Notes: generated by a model from the sequence alone, not told the origin. Shown: positions 38,769-49,991, numbered from the stretch's first letter. The stretch is 64,000 nt of DNA from Trichostrongylus colubriformis (GCA_963978905.1 OZ022261.1:21201686-21265685); one strand, 5' to 3'. A program made the numbers and translations.

Positions 38769-38778
38769 CCTGAAAAAA
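38769..38778 (-). promoter_or_regulatory. Likely trans-splice acceptor before sms ATG
   Basis: A run of T followed by CAG ends one base before the sms start codon. In nematodes this arrangement usually marks spliced-leader addition. An upstream cis-spliced 5' exon is the alternative. Confidence 0.55.
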
Positions 38779-38935
38779 ACATAGATACGGAAGAATTCAG
38801 TTTGAAATAGTATCAAAAAAGACGTCTCGATTTGTCGGCACTGTAATGAACGGAAAAGTATGCATGAAACTGTGAAGTGAATGTGAATGTTCAGCTCAAA
38901 AAGCCTGGTGCCAATGTAGAAGAGGGGAGGGCACT

Positions 38936-39160
38936 GGGTCAAATAAAGTCGGGGGGGGGGGGGGGGAAGACGCAACTTTGCGTCGACGTCAATGCTCCTT
39001 TCCTTCCCTAGGCTTAGGCTAAAATTGATAGCCCTTCTTCCCACATGAAAACGCATCTGTCAAAGCATAGGTTTCATCTGCTTTAGCCTAAGCCTAGGGG
39101 GGAAAGAAGCTTCGACGTGGGTGAAAATTTTGCGTCCCCTCCCCCGACTTTATTTGACCC
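38936..39160. mobile_element. hAT-like MITE, copy with intact target duplication
   Basis: A 225 bp element with terminal inverted repeats beginning GGGTCAAATAAAGTCG and ending with the reverse complement, then a subterminal palindrome around GACGCAACTTTGCGTCGACG. It is flanked by a perfect 8-bp direct duplication, AGGGCACT (38928-38935 and 39161-39168), the hAT signature. No coding capacity. It sits 168 bp upstream of the sms start codon, so it may lie in the promoter. Confidence 0.85.
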
Positions 39161-39559
39161 AGGGCACTTACTATGCTCGGCGTTCGGCGCTGTCCAAGCC
39201 TAAGATTTCTGCTTAACCTTATTATGAAGAAAGCCCCCACCCCCTTCAAGTGGGACTTAGGCAAATATACAATGGAGTGTACAATAATGTGTAGAATGAT
39301 TGTAGAATTTCTAATTGTATAATGCTATCGGTAACGGGTTCCTCCCTTCCAACTACTCAGAACTTAAGCCACTTCACACATTTCGGAACAGCGTGCGAAA
39401 AAGAGAACAGGAGGACGGGAACGCTATCGAAGAAATCACGATGCAAGGTATGAGAGCCATAGACCACACGCTATGCTTCCCTGGCCGAATGATCTCCCTG
39501 CCCACTGATGTCCCCAAGCGGCATATGCAGTGCTCCCAGGAACAGCCCTAAGGCCGTAT

Positions 39560-39900
39560 GCTATACTTAGCCGACCGGGGAGATGTCCCGACCGGCCGTG
39601 CTAGGCTGCCGGGAGCTCCGCGAAAGGTAGAGACGCAGAGTTGCAATAGCGCGTGCTTTCAAATAACCTTTTTCGTGACCGTGTGTCAGCCAAGCGATAG
39701 TGGAGCACACTATTCGACACTGTTCAACCAATACAACCACAATAATTTCAAATTGAGCTAAACAACAATTTAGACTTAACCTTCATCCAATGTGATCACT
39801 TGAAGGTGCTAATCACGCATAAGACATTATTTTTATCTGGCACCGTTTCGCGTAATAAATGAGTATAACCAGTTTTAAATAACGAAGCATTAATCTGGCA
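39560..39900. repeat. Dispersed repeat, counterpart of 3230-3560
   Basis: Inverted counterpart of the repeat at 3230-3560 (GGGAGCTCCGCG, ACGCAGAGTTGCAAT, TTTCAAATAACCTTTT, AAGGTGCTAATCACGCATAAG). It lies just upstream of the Penelope fragment but is not obviously part of it. Confidence 0.6.
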
Positions 39901-40050
39901 CTGAACGTCATTAACACAAAAAACGAGGACCAAATTTCAAACACAGTATTAAGTAACGCTTGCTAACGCATATTTTAAAACGTCTCATTTTTTTCGTTCT
40001 GTGGTGCCAAGTGGCGCTGCTACCAAGAATGATTGTCTATTTCGTGATAA

Positions 40051-40503
40051 AAATCTTTAACTACCTCCTCGGCAATTTCTAGTGTTGCAACAGTTGCAAA
40101 TTTCACATATTCTAGACCCTATGAGGAAAAATGCGGGAGGGGCGGTTGCAGCTACTGCACTGACGATAAAATTTGCCAAGTCCGGGGGTCGGTGTACTTA
40201 ATAATACGTCAGCGATGCGGGCAAAAATACGTGGGAGAAACAAAAAGGCCCCTTTTCAAGCGACTGGACGAACATCGCAGGGCTTTGCAAAACCCAACAT
40301 CATATCCCAGTAACAGTTTCTCCAAGCATAGGACCCAAAAGCATGCCCGCGAAGCACCCCCCACCCTTATCGTTAAAGTACTGCACCGCTCCATTGAAAA
40401 TACTGTGGAAAGAAAAATCCTCGAGGCACTGGAAATAAGGCGGTTATCCCCAGAAATAAATAGCAGAGATGAGCTACGTGACTCTCTTGAGCTAATCACA
40501 TGA
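40051..40503 (+). pseudogene. Penelope-like element, 3' end of ORF with GIY-YIG domain
   Basis: An open frame beginning after tandem stops encodes a cysteine knuckle (CGRGGCSYC ... KIC) and then a GIY-YIG nuclease domain: VYLIIRQRCGQKYVGETKRP, LFKRLDEHRRAL, a HR...HA segment and NTVERKILEALEIRRLSPEI NSRDEL, ending in TGA. This order is the C-terminus of Penelope-like retroelements, where the nuclease nicks the target for reverse transcription. The reverse-transcriptase part was not found upstream, so the copy is 5'-truncated. Motif residues look intact (GIY-type Tyr, Arg, Glu). Confidence 0.85.
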
Positions 40504-40920
40504 CTACAGTGTTATGCACTGTGGAATGAGTGTGATAGCAATTATCATCACAGTCATAGCACATCTGCGCTATTTAAGGGTTAAGTCAGGGTGGGTCAGT
40601 CATTTCTGCTCCATACCAGGGAACCAATTGGCGGTAAGTGTAGCGGTCCTGTGGCAGCAGTAAGTTGATTAAGTACAAATACGACTGTAGACTCTCCAAC
40701 AGAGTCTATAAATAAAATCTAATTTGTACATTTTCAGGCTTGATAAAGGCGCTAGGCGCCGAAAGCTTGCCTATAAGGCTAAAATATCTTTTGCAACCAA
40801 TTTTTGCAATCGGTTTTGTAAAAGCTGTTTTGAGTCTTTTGGAATAAATTTTGGAAGTCTCACATTGCCTTATACACATTCAGATCATCATGAGGCTTCG
40901 GGACAAGACAATGCTTAAGT
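40504..40920 (+). mobile_element. 3' tail of the Penelope-like element
   Basis: Non-coding tail downstream of the GIY-YIG frame. It includes AATAAAATCTAATTTGTAC followed by GGCTTGATAAAGGCGCTAGG and CGCCGAAAGCTTGCC, a compact structured motif resembling a degenerate hammerhead ribozyme. The same tail occurs alone at 6425-6540 and 6575-6840. Confidence 0.7.
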
Positions 40921-41264
40921 TGCAAAATAGTCCAAAACAGAAATCAAATCATAAAAATGACCACAAATACAGATACAGGATTTTTGAGAACGAGAAGACG
41001 GCCAAATAAGTTACGTTCAAGCATCAGAAAGGAAAAACAACAGATGCGCAAAGCGTGTGAATTTTGTAAACATTAAGCGACAGCACCCTTTCCTCAAACA
41101 CATACAGGGCATAAAACAAAAAACAGAACGAAGCGCGAACACGGCGATGCTAAAACAATGAAATACAGAAGTATCTTCACATCATCCTCGAAGATAGTAT
41201 GCGCCGGTAAGAACTATTTGCTCCGTGGCAGGGTCAAGTGTGCGTCGAGGAACCATCGACAGGA

Positions 41265-41885
41265 AGGGGGTCGTATTTGGCCCGCTGAGAGAGAGGGGGT
41301 CGTAATCGTTGAAGTAAGCAGTGATCAACGAACTTTCTTAGGATGAAGGGGGAGATGTGCTAGAACTGACTAACTGGATTCAAATCTAAAACTAATATTA
41401 ATTTAATTTTCTCAAAATCTGGAGGGAGCAAAAAGCGGCACCCCACAAAGGGAACAAGGTGAGCCACAAATTTCCGTGGGAAGCGGTATCTGTCCATTAA
41501 CTTCTTTCATTATGGAGATATGGTGTAGCTCACTTACTTGTTGCAAAGCGGCAGCCTCGCAGACTACGCATCGCGAATTTGCACCCTTTTAAATTTCAAG
41601 AAAAATAGGGCCATTTGGTGAAACACTTCCAAATTTTTCAGAATGTTCCTCGACTGCATCTACATGCAGAGAACTTCGCAACCATTAGGGAAACCAAACG
41701 GCCTATAGATTTGCCTGAGAAAGTTGTTGAGAAAACAAATTTCAGTACTTTGAAAGATGGAGTTTTAGTAAACTCAGAGTATTCGCAAAATGCTTCAGTT
41801 TACCACTGGGAAGATAGCGCGCTCCATCGCTGTTGCTGCGTCGCCCTTGCACTGCGACGCAACAACCGCACTGGAGCGCATTACA
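41265..41885. repeat. Composite dispersed repeat, copy 2
   Basis: Counterpart of 1-1190 in the same orientation but shorter, with a single ~178 bp unit at about 41500-41620 and the GGAAGATAGCGCGCTCCA end at 41810. The 114-codon frame over 41615-41959 falls within it and is considered spurious. Confidence 0.6.
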
Positions 41886-42863
41886 TGGCTTTGACGATTT
41901 TTCAAAAGGCTTATTACGTATCCCGGCTCAGACCAGTGTTCATATCACTCATCTATTGAAATCCATGATAAGTAAAACGAGCGCGAAAACCGTTGTGGGT
42001 GGAACTTCATCGATGTAGGTCCCTTTGCGATATGAGATTGGTTACGAGCAAAGTCGTCGTTTGACGCTACAGCCATTACTTACCATTATCCCAGTGCAAG
42101 TAGGGACCCTCAGTTGGTGCCAAACGATGTCGACGCTTGAAATGGACGTCTGTGACCTAGTTACCGCATAAAGCTTATATTTATGTTTCTCAGAACATGG
42201 ATGGAAAGAATGAGCAGAAAGCAAAAATGTAAGTTCCGTAACAAAAACAACCACAAAGATAGTTAACACTACGCAAAAGACCACAACCATGCCATAGTGG
42301 GAGGAGGGAAAGGTGCTGTTCTATTGAACGGGAGGGTGTTTCCACAGAAAGTACTGGCAATTAAAAGTGTCAGATGATGAACATGTCATTAACATGTCGT
42401 TACATAACTGAGGTATCAGTAGGTGTACACGGGGTCAATAGGTGCATGCGCTTCAATATCCTATAAAATTTCAGTTGTGTAATGGTAAAAAAAAACGGAA
42501 TAAACCGGTCTCGTCACGAACCAAAGAAGTAGGGACTAGGGAACACTCCTTTTCACTCTTTCCCCTTCGTCCCCTTCGTATTACTACATGTTCGTTTGCA
42601 AAGAATATGTCTCTTAGTGCTTGTTTTCTCCCTATCCCTGAAGGTTACTTTGAACTCCCTCTTTGAGATTTTCTTTCCGTCATGTGAGTGGGTTTCTATA
42701 GGCTTGTAGGTAATTGCTCAAGCGCAGGGGTTGAGAAGGCTCCAGAGAGAATGAAACGGATCCGATTAGCATGCATGAAATGTACAGCACACGTTATTGA
42801 CACGCTGGTCCTGTGAAGGAATTTTCGCTTCCGCGTTTACCAGTTCTGCTACATCCATTCATA

Positions 42864-43024
42864 CAGTCAATTTCGGAGCGCCTGATAGGGCGTGGCATAC
42901 GAACTTGGGTGAGCGTGTAGCAAACCTTCTCACTCCGCTACACTCTCACTCTTGCCACGCACTCTCACTCTCGCCACTCACCCATGCCCGTAGGCCACGC
43001 CCCATCAGGCGCTCCGAAATGGAG
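42864..43024. mobile_element. TA-flanked MITE, copy 2
   Basis: Same inverted ends (CAGTCAATTTCGGAGCGC) and GATAGGGCGTGGC subterminal block as the 9098 element. The interior has expanded repeats of ACTCTCACTCTYGCCAC. Flanked by TA. Confidence 0.8.
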
Positions 43025-43220
43025 TATAAACATTCAGCAACACGCCCCCTTTTCTTACATGAGAATAGCATCGCAGATAGATTGGTCAGGCCACTCCCAG
43101 CCAAGTATTTATAAAGGTAGAGTGTGTGATTCTTGGCCAGGATGTCTTGCTCGACTGAGCTAATGGTTCTGCAATGCACAGTCGTTCAAAAAGGACGAAA
43201 AACGCAGGTGGCAAACTGAC

Positions 43221-43305
43221 CTTGTTCAAATACATTCTCAACCTTAACAGAACTTTCAGAATGACGCACAGCTCCGTAAAAGGCCTCAAGAGCAAGAAGC
43301 ACTGA
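43221..43305 (-). CDS. Short exon, function unknown
   Basis: Between a GTCGCAG acceptor and a GTCAGT donor, reading SVLLALEAFYGAVRHSESSV then KVENVFEQ. Both splice sites are good and the frame is clean, which suggests a real internal exon, perhaps of the membrane protein encoded upstream at 44779-45102. Confidence 0.35.
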
Positions 43306-43380
43306 CTGCGACATATAACCGGTTGAAAGATATGCTACGTTTGACGGAAAGTAAACATTAGTTGCGCCTATTTTCGTTTA

Positions 43381-43779
43381 AAGGAACCGGAAGGGGGTCC
43401 GAAACAAGAGGAAGATGCAAAGAAATGAGCATTTTGTAATGAACACTCAAGGTTAGAAGCGATAATAGGCGAAAAAACCCGGACTCAAAAGCGCGACGCT
43501 GCGGTGTGTATTCGCTCCCATTCGCATCAGCGCATCCATTCCGAGTTGTCCGCTGTAGGAGACGGGCCGTGGGCCAACGTTAGTTGAAGCACCTGACTCC
43601 CGGCGCAGTGGAGTGGCCATTCCCAACTACATTAGCATTCATATAAGTACATCTAGAAACAATATAAGAAAGAACAAGGTAAAAAGTAAAGGAAAAAACA
43701 AATTTATAATAGAAACATTTCTTTTGCATCATGCCAAGGCGTCAAATTGGCGAGTTTGTGCAATGGCGGCCACTTAAAC
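43381..43779 (+). repeat. ~400 bp dispersed repeat, copy 2
   Basis: Second near-identical copy of the 21647 repeat, same orientation. The high identity suggests recent spread. It continues for about 60 bp into CTCGTCCACACTACG, shared with the truncated third copy at 22595. Confidence 0.85.
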
Positions 43780-44778
43780 TCGTCCACACTACGCCTATTC
43801 TACGTAAGCCGAAATTACCCACTTCTGGTGTCTTTAAATGTGCATCCTCCTAAATACACCTACCCTGAAAGTATAACGCGCTATAATACGGATCCGTGAC
43901 GCATCCGCATGACGGCGTGTCCCGCACTTACTCCGTTTAGTAACTTATACGAAACTGATGTAAGTTCGTGCAAAAAAACTGCAGAAACAAATCACTCAAG
44001 TGTATGAGGCATTCCAAATGGAAAATGAAATCAAAGCGATCTCGAAATCCGTTTCGATGCGTGTTTCACATATTTTCGATCATTGTTAAGGAAATACGGG
44101 ACATTTTTCAATTCTCCTATCCTGGAAACCTGCGAAGCGTTATACGGTATTCGGATGTAAGGCGTAGGGTTTAGAAAGAAAATCATTTGAACAACTAACA
44201 CGGTGTTACCGCAATTATTGAGTTGGTATGCAGGTATGCAACCACGGCGGTTTTTTCTTCGCGCGTTTCACAGCACTGAATTTTGACCGAATATTCTCTC
44301 ATACGAAGCACTGCATAGGGATTCATCCATGATAACACGCACCGAAAACCATACTAGATAACCGTATTTCCTTCAACACTTCAAAGAAAAAGAAGAGCCC
44401 TATCCTTACGCAATCCTATAAAATTTCTAGGCATAAGAAAAATTGGTAAGAGGAAGATAGCGGTTTTTTTAAATCCAGTCAAAACAAATCTCACAGAGGA
44501 TGGGATGGATCTGTATGATCGCTAGACCAGTCGGATACTGTCAAACAATGAGGAGCAAAAAAGAAAGTTATAGTGAATATGCTGCAGAATGACCACTCTT
44601 GTTACTATTGTTCATCGTTCTTTTTTCGATGCAACTTTACATACAGCATTTCCTTTTCTTCTAAGGCGACATTTTTGGGTCATAGAAAAATGCATAGTAC
44701 CCCCTTGAGAAAAGATGCGCATATCATTTCCCAAGGAGGCGCTTTGAAGAGGACAAAAAGATTAGCGTACTATTATGT

Positions 44779-45102
44779 TAAGATAGAACCAACACTTGTA
44801 AATAGCAAGTTCAGCAGTGTGTGTGAGCAATAGCAGCTCGTCAAATAACGCGGCAATGAAAAACACCAGATTTGCTTCCATGAGGCTTGTGAAATACCAG
44901 ATAGTTTGTCCAGCGCACACTACTGCATGGGGTGAAAACAGAACAATAGGAGCGGTTCGTCTATATAACAACGAGGCAAATTTCTGAATGAGCGAGACGT
45001 TTTGAAACGATATACCAGGAAAGATATTGGTGCCTGCACGGAGTAACAGTACCAACGCAGTTATAAGGACGTGTAATATCAGACACTTCGAATCACTTGT
45101 CC
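44779..45102 (-). CDS. Exon of a multi-pass membrane protein, unrecognised
   Basis: Open frame with at least two hydrophobic segments: CLILHVLITALVLLLRAG and a longer one running through AGQTIWYFTSLMEANLVFF to ALFDELLLL. Codon choice and the alternation of hydrophobic and charged residues look genuine. A gustatory-receptor-like (gur/lite) or other seven-helix protein is possible but I see no diagnostic motif. Exon borders are guesses; a piece at 43221-43305 may belong to the same gene. Confidence 0.35.
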
Positions 45103-46479
45103 AGCGATTAGCAGTTAACGGAACGCTGAACGTCGAAGAGGATGGCAGGAAGAGCGAAGGGCGGAGGGAGCAACGGAGGAGAGGACGTGGGCCGAAGTCC
45201 GCCCGATACTAGTCGCCGAAGCGCGACTAACCACATGCAACGGCTAGTGCGATAAAGTAATGTCTGGCGCTCTCCACTTCGCGCACACTGTTTCCCTGTC
45301 CAACCACCTCAGTAACTTGGAACTGGTAAACAAGTTCTACTCAATCGCCTTCAGTGAACTCTGTGGTTAAGATACGTACAGATCAGCAATTGTGTTTCTG
45401 AAAAAGCCTATTTGGATTGACATGAGTTAGCGATTCTTGCAGTCCCAGCCGGGACCATGATGTCCGAGAATGCCGCGTGGCTTCAGCGCGCCCTGCGCTC
45501 AAATCAGTTACACGCCTTCGGTTTATGCATCTGACGAGTCACAACAAATCATTACTTGAGCAATCTGATATTTGTATACAGTTCGCGAGGTGATGCAAAG
45601 CAAAATGGGGCAAGTAAGAGTCTGAGCTTGCGTCAAAGCCTTAAGCGATCGATAGATTTATGTCATACATCTAAAACATGAATTACCAGATTGAATTGCG
45701 ACTTGGAGTGGGCGTGTCTGAGTGTGTGTACGCGTGCGCTTGCTCAAAGTACGCAGATGTCTACACATGACGACAACAACTCGGATCCGACCTAACGACG
45801 CACAAAAATAGTACATGAGTCGCTCAATTCGAAAAAGTTTGTTTTTTCTCGAGGTTCTCCACTCAATCCACGAGAATCGTTTCTCGAGACTAGTTCCACC
45901 TATATGTGGCAGATAACATTTGAACATTTATTACATGTTATAAAACATGTAAGGAAAGAAGAATCAGAACACAGACAACAAGTATTGAACACAACAACTC
46001 GTACAAAGGAAAATAGTTCAAAGTCACTGATGTATAATGCGTATTGTCAAAACAACACAACAAGGTGGCTTATTGACTGTCTACTCGGAAAGTGCATCAA
46101 CTACGTAACGCTGTGCGCTGATCAACGGTGTCCAAAAGTACCTGTTGTTCGTTACTACTTTACGACCGATCTGCTTCCCGTGGACCACCAGCCGATCGGG
46201 TGGATATGAAGTGGAAAACAATCAGTAAATCGCATCGTGCGACTCCTTTATTAGGGAGTATTTATCTGCAAAATTTGATAACGGAGCGAACTCAGAGGAA
46301 TTAAAAGCTTAGATGGTTCGCACGCAGCCTAATGTTGGATCTGATCCCGTACCACACGTACGATACTTGCGAAGGGGAAAATAAAGTTGAATGATAGGTA
46401 CGTCGACCTAGTTAGGATTGATCCATGCTGGGGGTGCGTCAGGACAGTCCAACTAGGTCAGAGCGGCAGGCCACGTGGG

Positions 46480-46640
46480 TGCTCGTATACTCCACGATTT
46501 TGCGATTTTACGATTCCACGAGTTGACGGAGTCGCACTTTCGCACGCAATAATACGACCTTGAGATTGCAATGCCGCAACTTCGCGAGCGGAGCCGCGAC
46601 ACCGCAAAATCGCGAAGTCTGACGGCGGCCCTGAGACCGC
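46480..46640. mobile_element. Palindromic element, TCGCGAAGTCTGACGGCGGCC end
   Basis: Arms around GATTTTGCGATTTTACGATT on the left and CAAAATCGCGAAGTCTGACG on the right, with AGTCGCACTTTCGCACGC inside. The right terminus GGCGGCC matches the group. Overlapping minus-strand frames here are not genes. Confidence 0.6.
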
Positions 46641-46814
46641 GCTCGACAAGTTCCATTCTGGTCTCATTGTGAATTGGGCCAGTGAGTTGATCCGCGTTGT
46701 GTGGTGGCCTACTTCCTAGACCTGGAGGGCAAATTCCGATCGGCCTTATAACCTCGCGTGAAGTACACATTTAATTGGAAGGGCAGGGATAGCCGAGTGC
46801 AGGTTATGTCATTA

Positions 46815-46958
46815 CTGTCCATTTCGGAACGCCTGATAGGGCGTGGCCTACGGACTCGGATGAGGTGTATTAACTCTCTCACTCTCGCCACGTACTCTCA
46901 CTCTTGCCACTCACCATGTCCGTAGGCCACGCCCTATCAGGCGCTCCGATATGGGCTG
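46815..46958. mobile_element. TA-flanked MITE, copy 3
   Basis: Same family: left end TGTCCATTTCGGAACGCC, right end GGCGCTCCGATATGG, with the CACTCTCGCCAC repeats inside. An open frame reading out of its right end into unique DNA (to about 47227) is not convincing as an exon. Confidence 0.78.
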
Positions 46959-47520
46959 TACCTCGAGACCAAAATGATACAAGAGCAACTCGCAAAGAAT
47001 CACGAACAGTGACGACACCAGAGTCTGCTAATGAGCAGGCTCCTGGAGAGCCATCCACAAAAAATCGGTGGGTATCAGTAATAATTCCTGGGAGTACACG
47101 TAACTGGCGCACAGAACCAGGAGATGCGAAAAATTTAAACGTGGCCACTACTGCGGATTGGGGGCGAGGCTCAACGGCCAGTCCAAACCGAATATTCATT
47201 AAATCACGAAGAAGGTTCTGTTACTTTTAGCTGTTCGAAATCCTGATGTTGTCCTTTGAATGGGTGAAGACAGCCTGCTGCGGCTTTTTAGATTATTTGA
47301 AAGCGCGTTTTCACCCCCTCTTACGGTGTGTCAATTTTTCCTAAGGAGCGCCGGGCAGCTGCAGAAGCAGAGTATGTAAATACAAAAAAAGCAACAGGGT
47401 GTAGAAGGTCTGGGTTGCAGCTGTCGCCCTCTCAAACCAGAACTTGTCGAACTTCGTCGTCGTTTCACTGTCTGAGACGACGTTCCATAACGGCGTCCTC
47501 ACTCGAGTGATAGTACAGGG

Positions 47521-47769
47521 TCAAGCGGACCCACAGAAGAAGTGCTCTGCGCTCTTCGATTCACCAACGTCGTGAGCAAGACGTTGAATTGCACTCTGTT
47601 TACTTGATAAAGACTCTATATTCTCACACTTTTTCATGCCTCGCAGTTGCCTTATAAGAAATCCACTGAACCGCCAAACGCTCCAAGCATTTAATGTAGT
47701 CATACAATACATCAAATCAAGTAAGTTTCCAGATACCGCGAAAGCGCGGTGATGACTGGCAAGTTTCAT
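47521..47769 (-). CDS. Peptide-receptor-like GPCR piece: TM7 and C-tail
   Basis: Frame with GNLLDLMYCMTTLNAW followed by SGFLIRQLRG, the layout of nematode receptor TM7 (…GDLLD…LN… SRQFR), then a polar tail and TGA. It follows the TM6-like piece on the same strand, but only about 11 bases separate the two and their frames cannot be joined by a normal intron. The locus is therefore either a pseudogene, a misassembly, or two partly wrong frames. Confidence 0.38.
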   Translation of the reverse strand: MKLASHHRAFAVSGNLLDLMYCMTTLNAWSVWRFSGFLIRQLRGMKKCENIESLSSKQSAIQRLAHDVGESKSAEHFFCGSA

Positions 47770-47780
47770 TAAGATAATAC

Positions 47781-48045
47781 CTGCTCTTTTACTCTACCGT
47801 AAAGTGGCTTCGACCAATTCCGGAGAAGCACACTGAGGAGACCATGGCATAAGATTTCCGAGATTACGGTGTTTGGTCGAGGTACGCAAATACACGGCGA
47901 TCGTGCGGGTAATATAATCAACACTTCAAACAGGAACATCTGGTCAGTCATCTTTTTTGAAGTATTTTTCGTTTGCATTTCGACCTTTCGTATCTCACGT
48001 TTTTTCCGGTGAGTATGGAAAGCACTGCTTCTCGAAATCAAAAAT
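47781..48045 (-). CDS. Peptide-receptor-like GPCR piece: loop 3 and TM6
   Basis: Open frame between a CCCCTCTTCAG acceptor and a CAG/GTATTA donor. It has a basic loop-3-like stretch (HTHRKKREIRKVEMQTKN) and then a hydrophobic segment (MTDQMFLFEVLIIL) and ends GLLSVLLRNWSKPLYGRVKE. In nematode FMRFamide/myosuppressin-type receptors a TTxML..TM6 segment is followed by such an extracellular stretch. The usual TEFP motif is absent, so it may be decayed or contain an unrecognised small intron. Confidence 0.38.
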
Positions 48046-48555
48046 CTGAAGAGGGGTTGCTTGAGTTAATCCGAATTATCCGCATTTCTAGATCCATTTT
48101 TGGAGCTGAACGTTTTTGATATTTTTTTAATTTCGGGTTATACGTACAGCGATGTATTGGTGGAATGCTCATTTGCCTTCACTATAAAAAGATTGCGCCA
48201 ATAAGCCCTGCAAGCCACCTTTCAAAAAGCTTTCGTAAAATTAGTTCTATTTCTGTGTTCTAGATGAGCCTTGCATCGCTACTATGCGGTCGCCTGCTCC
48301 GTCTTTTCCACTCAATATTTGGGCTTTTTAAGAGAGCATTGTGTTTTATGCGAAAGCGGGACAACATTGGAGAGCTGCCGTTCACAGGTTTGATGAAGTA
48401 TTGGTTTTAATATAAAATAACAAAATGGTGCTATCGTATTGGAGTGGGGCCACGAACATTTTGTAATAAAATGGTATGCGCCTGCACTTGTCAGTCTACA
48501 CCTCAAACGAATATTTATGCCTACGCCTTAGTAGTAAGGGTCAGTATCGCGTGCG

Positions 48556-48598
48556 AAAGTGCGACGTCACAAAATCGCGAAGTCTGACGGCGGCCTAA
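48556..48598. repeat. Solo end of the TCTGACGGCGGCC element
   Basis: A 43 bp fragment, GTGCGAAAGTGCGACGTCAC through CGCGAAGTCTGACGGCGGCC, matching the right half of the element at 46480-46640. Confidence 0.55.
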
Positions 48599-49991
48599 GA
48601 CTTCTTCTCCCCTAACTCTTGAGGTGGCGAGGAACACCAATCAGAATGTGGTACCCCCTCATTGCTATAGCAATCTTTTCTGAGATCTTCTTCACGTCGT
48701 TTGCGCAGTGAAGGAAAACAGTAAAAAAATCTTTGTATGAACACCATTTTATGTATGCCTAACAGGGGAACGGTACCCCTTTCTTTTCTCCAATAAGGCT
48801 CAAGCAAAAATATACGCCTGAGTGTGCAGATCGGTCCCTCAAAGATCTCTCCAAGTTGCTTAGATGTGCAACTCTAAAAAGATGCCTCCCCCATTGCGAT
48901 AGCACCAAAAGCTGATTGAGAAATACTCGTATTTTCGTGTGACAACAAGCGTCCGAACGCACGTCATCTAATCATTATACAGTACGATAGTTGATTCCTG
49001 ACCAGTAATTTTTCGATACTTTTGAATTACGAACCACCTCGTCCGCAGACGAGTCCATTTAGACGATTGAACAAATGGGCCGTCAGGGTCCCTCTTGCAA
49101 CTTTCTCTGAAGGTTTTCTTCTCATCGAATATGCAATGTGACTTTTTGGTATGCACATATCCTACAACACTTTAGGTGCTGAAATTGATTCGGTAATTTT
49201 CGCCAAGGGAAAAATTTCTACTGGAAGCCTAGCGCCAGCTATTCCGACCGAGGTTCTTGTAATTTTGTGCGGTCCTTTCCCATCCTTCCGATGATTTGTT
49301 GATACCGTCATAACTAGGTTATGCTGCAGCTATCTGAGCTGGTGGTTTTTAGTAAGAACTATGTCTGTTGTTGTTTACTCTGTAGGAGGAGGTGTCCCTA
49401 TGTGAGATACAAGGACTTTTTCTACACTTTTTGAAATATGCTGTCGATCGCTCCTGTGCTAATTAACGGATTTGCGCTTGTTACTCTTCGCTGGTGCTCT
49501 TTTTCGCTCCAATTACCCTTTCAGCTTATCACTAGTGTCAGTAGACATCATCAGTATCCTGCCCTTCCAGATCTCCTAGAATGCAGAGCGGTAGTTTGAG
49601 GCTACGACCATTTAAATTTGTCTGTGGTTTTGATGCATGTCCTGGATCTGCCCGTGACTACTTTCTCATGAAATTATTACAGTAGACCCACATTTCGTCG
49701 ACAGTCTCATCACACCGCGGAATGTTATTTACTGCACCTTGCCAGTATAAACTGTGACTCTGGTTGGGAATGGTTGGCGTGGTAGCCATACACCTTTCTT
49801 CTGAATCTTTCCAGTTGCATAAAACATCTTGCAACACTCAGTTTAGTAAATTCGAACTTGTTCTTAACAATGAGCTCACATCCAGTAGTGCTTGAAGTGC
49901 AACAACCTTAACAATTTTTACATTGCGTTTAACTAGGTGGAGTCAATTCTGATGAAGAAGTATGACGGAGCGTTATTTCCGTGAGCTCTCA

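Noticed and set aside
46904..47230. 108-codon plus-strand frame with plausible composition
   Set aside because: Begins inside the third TA-flanked MITE and lacks splice support; kept only as a remote possibility.
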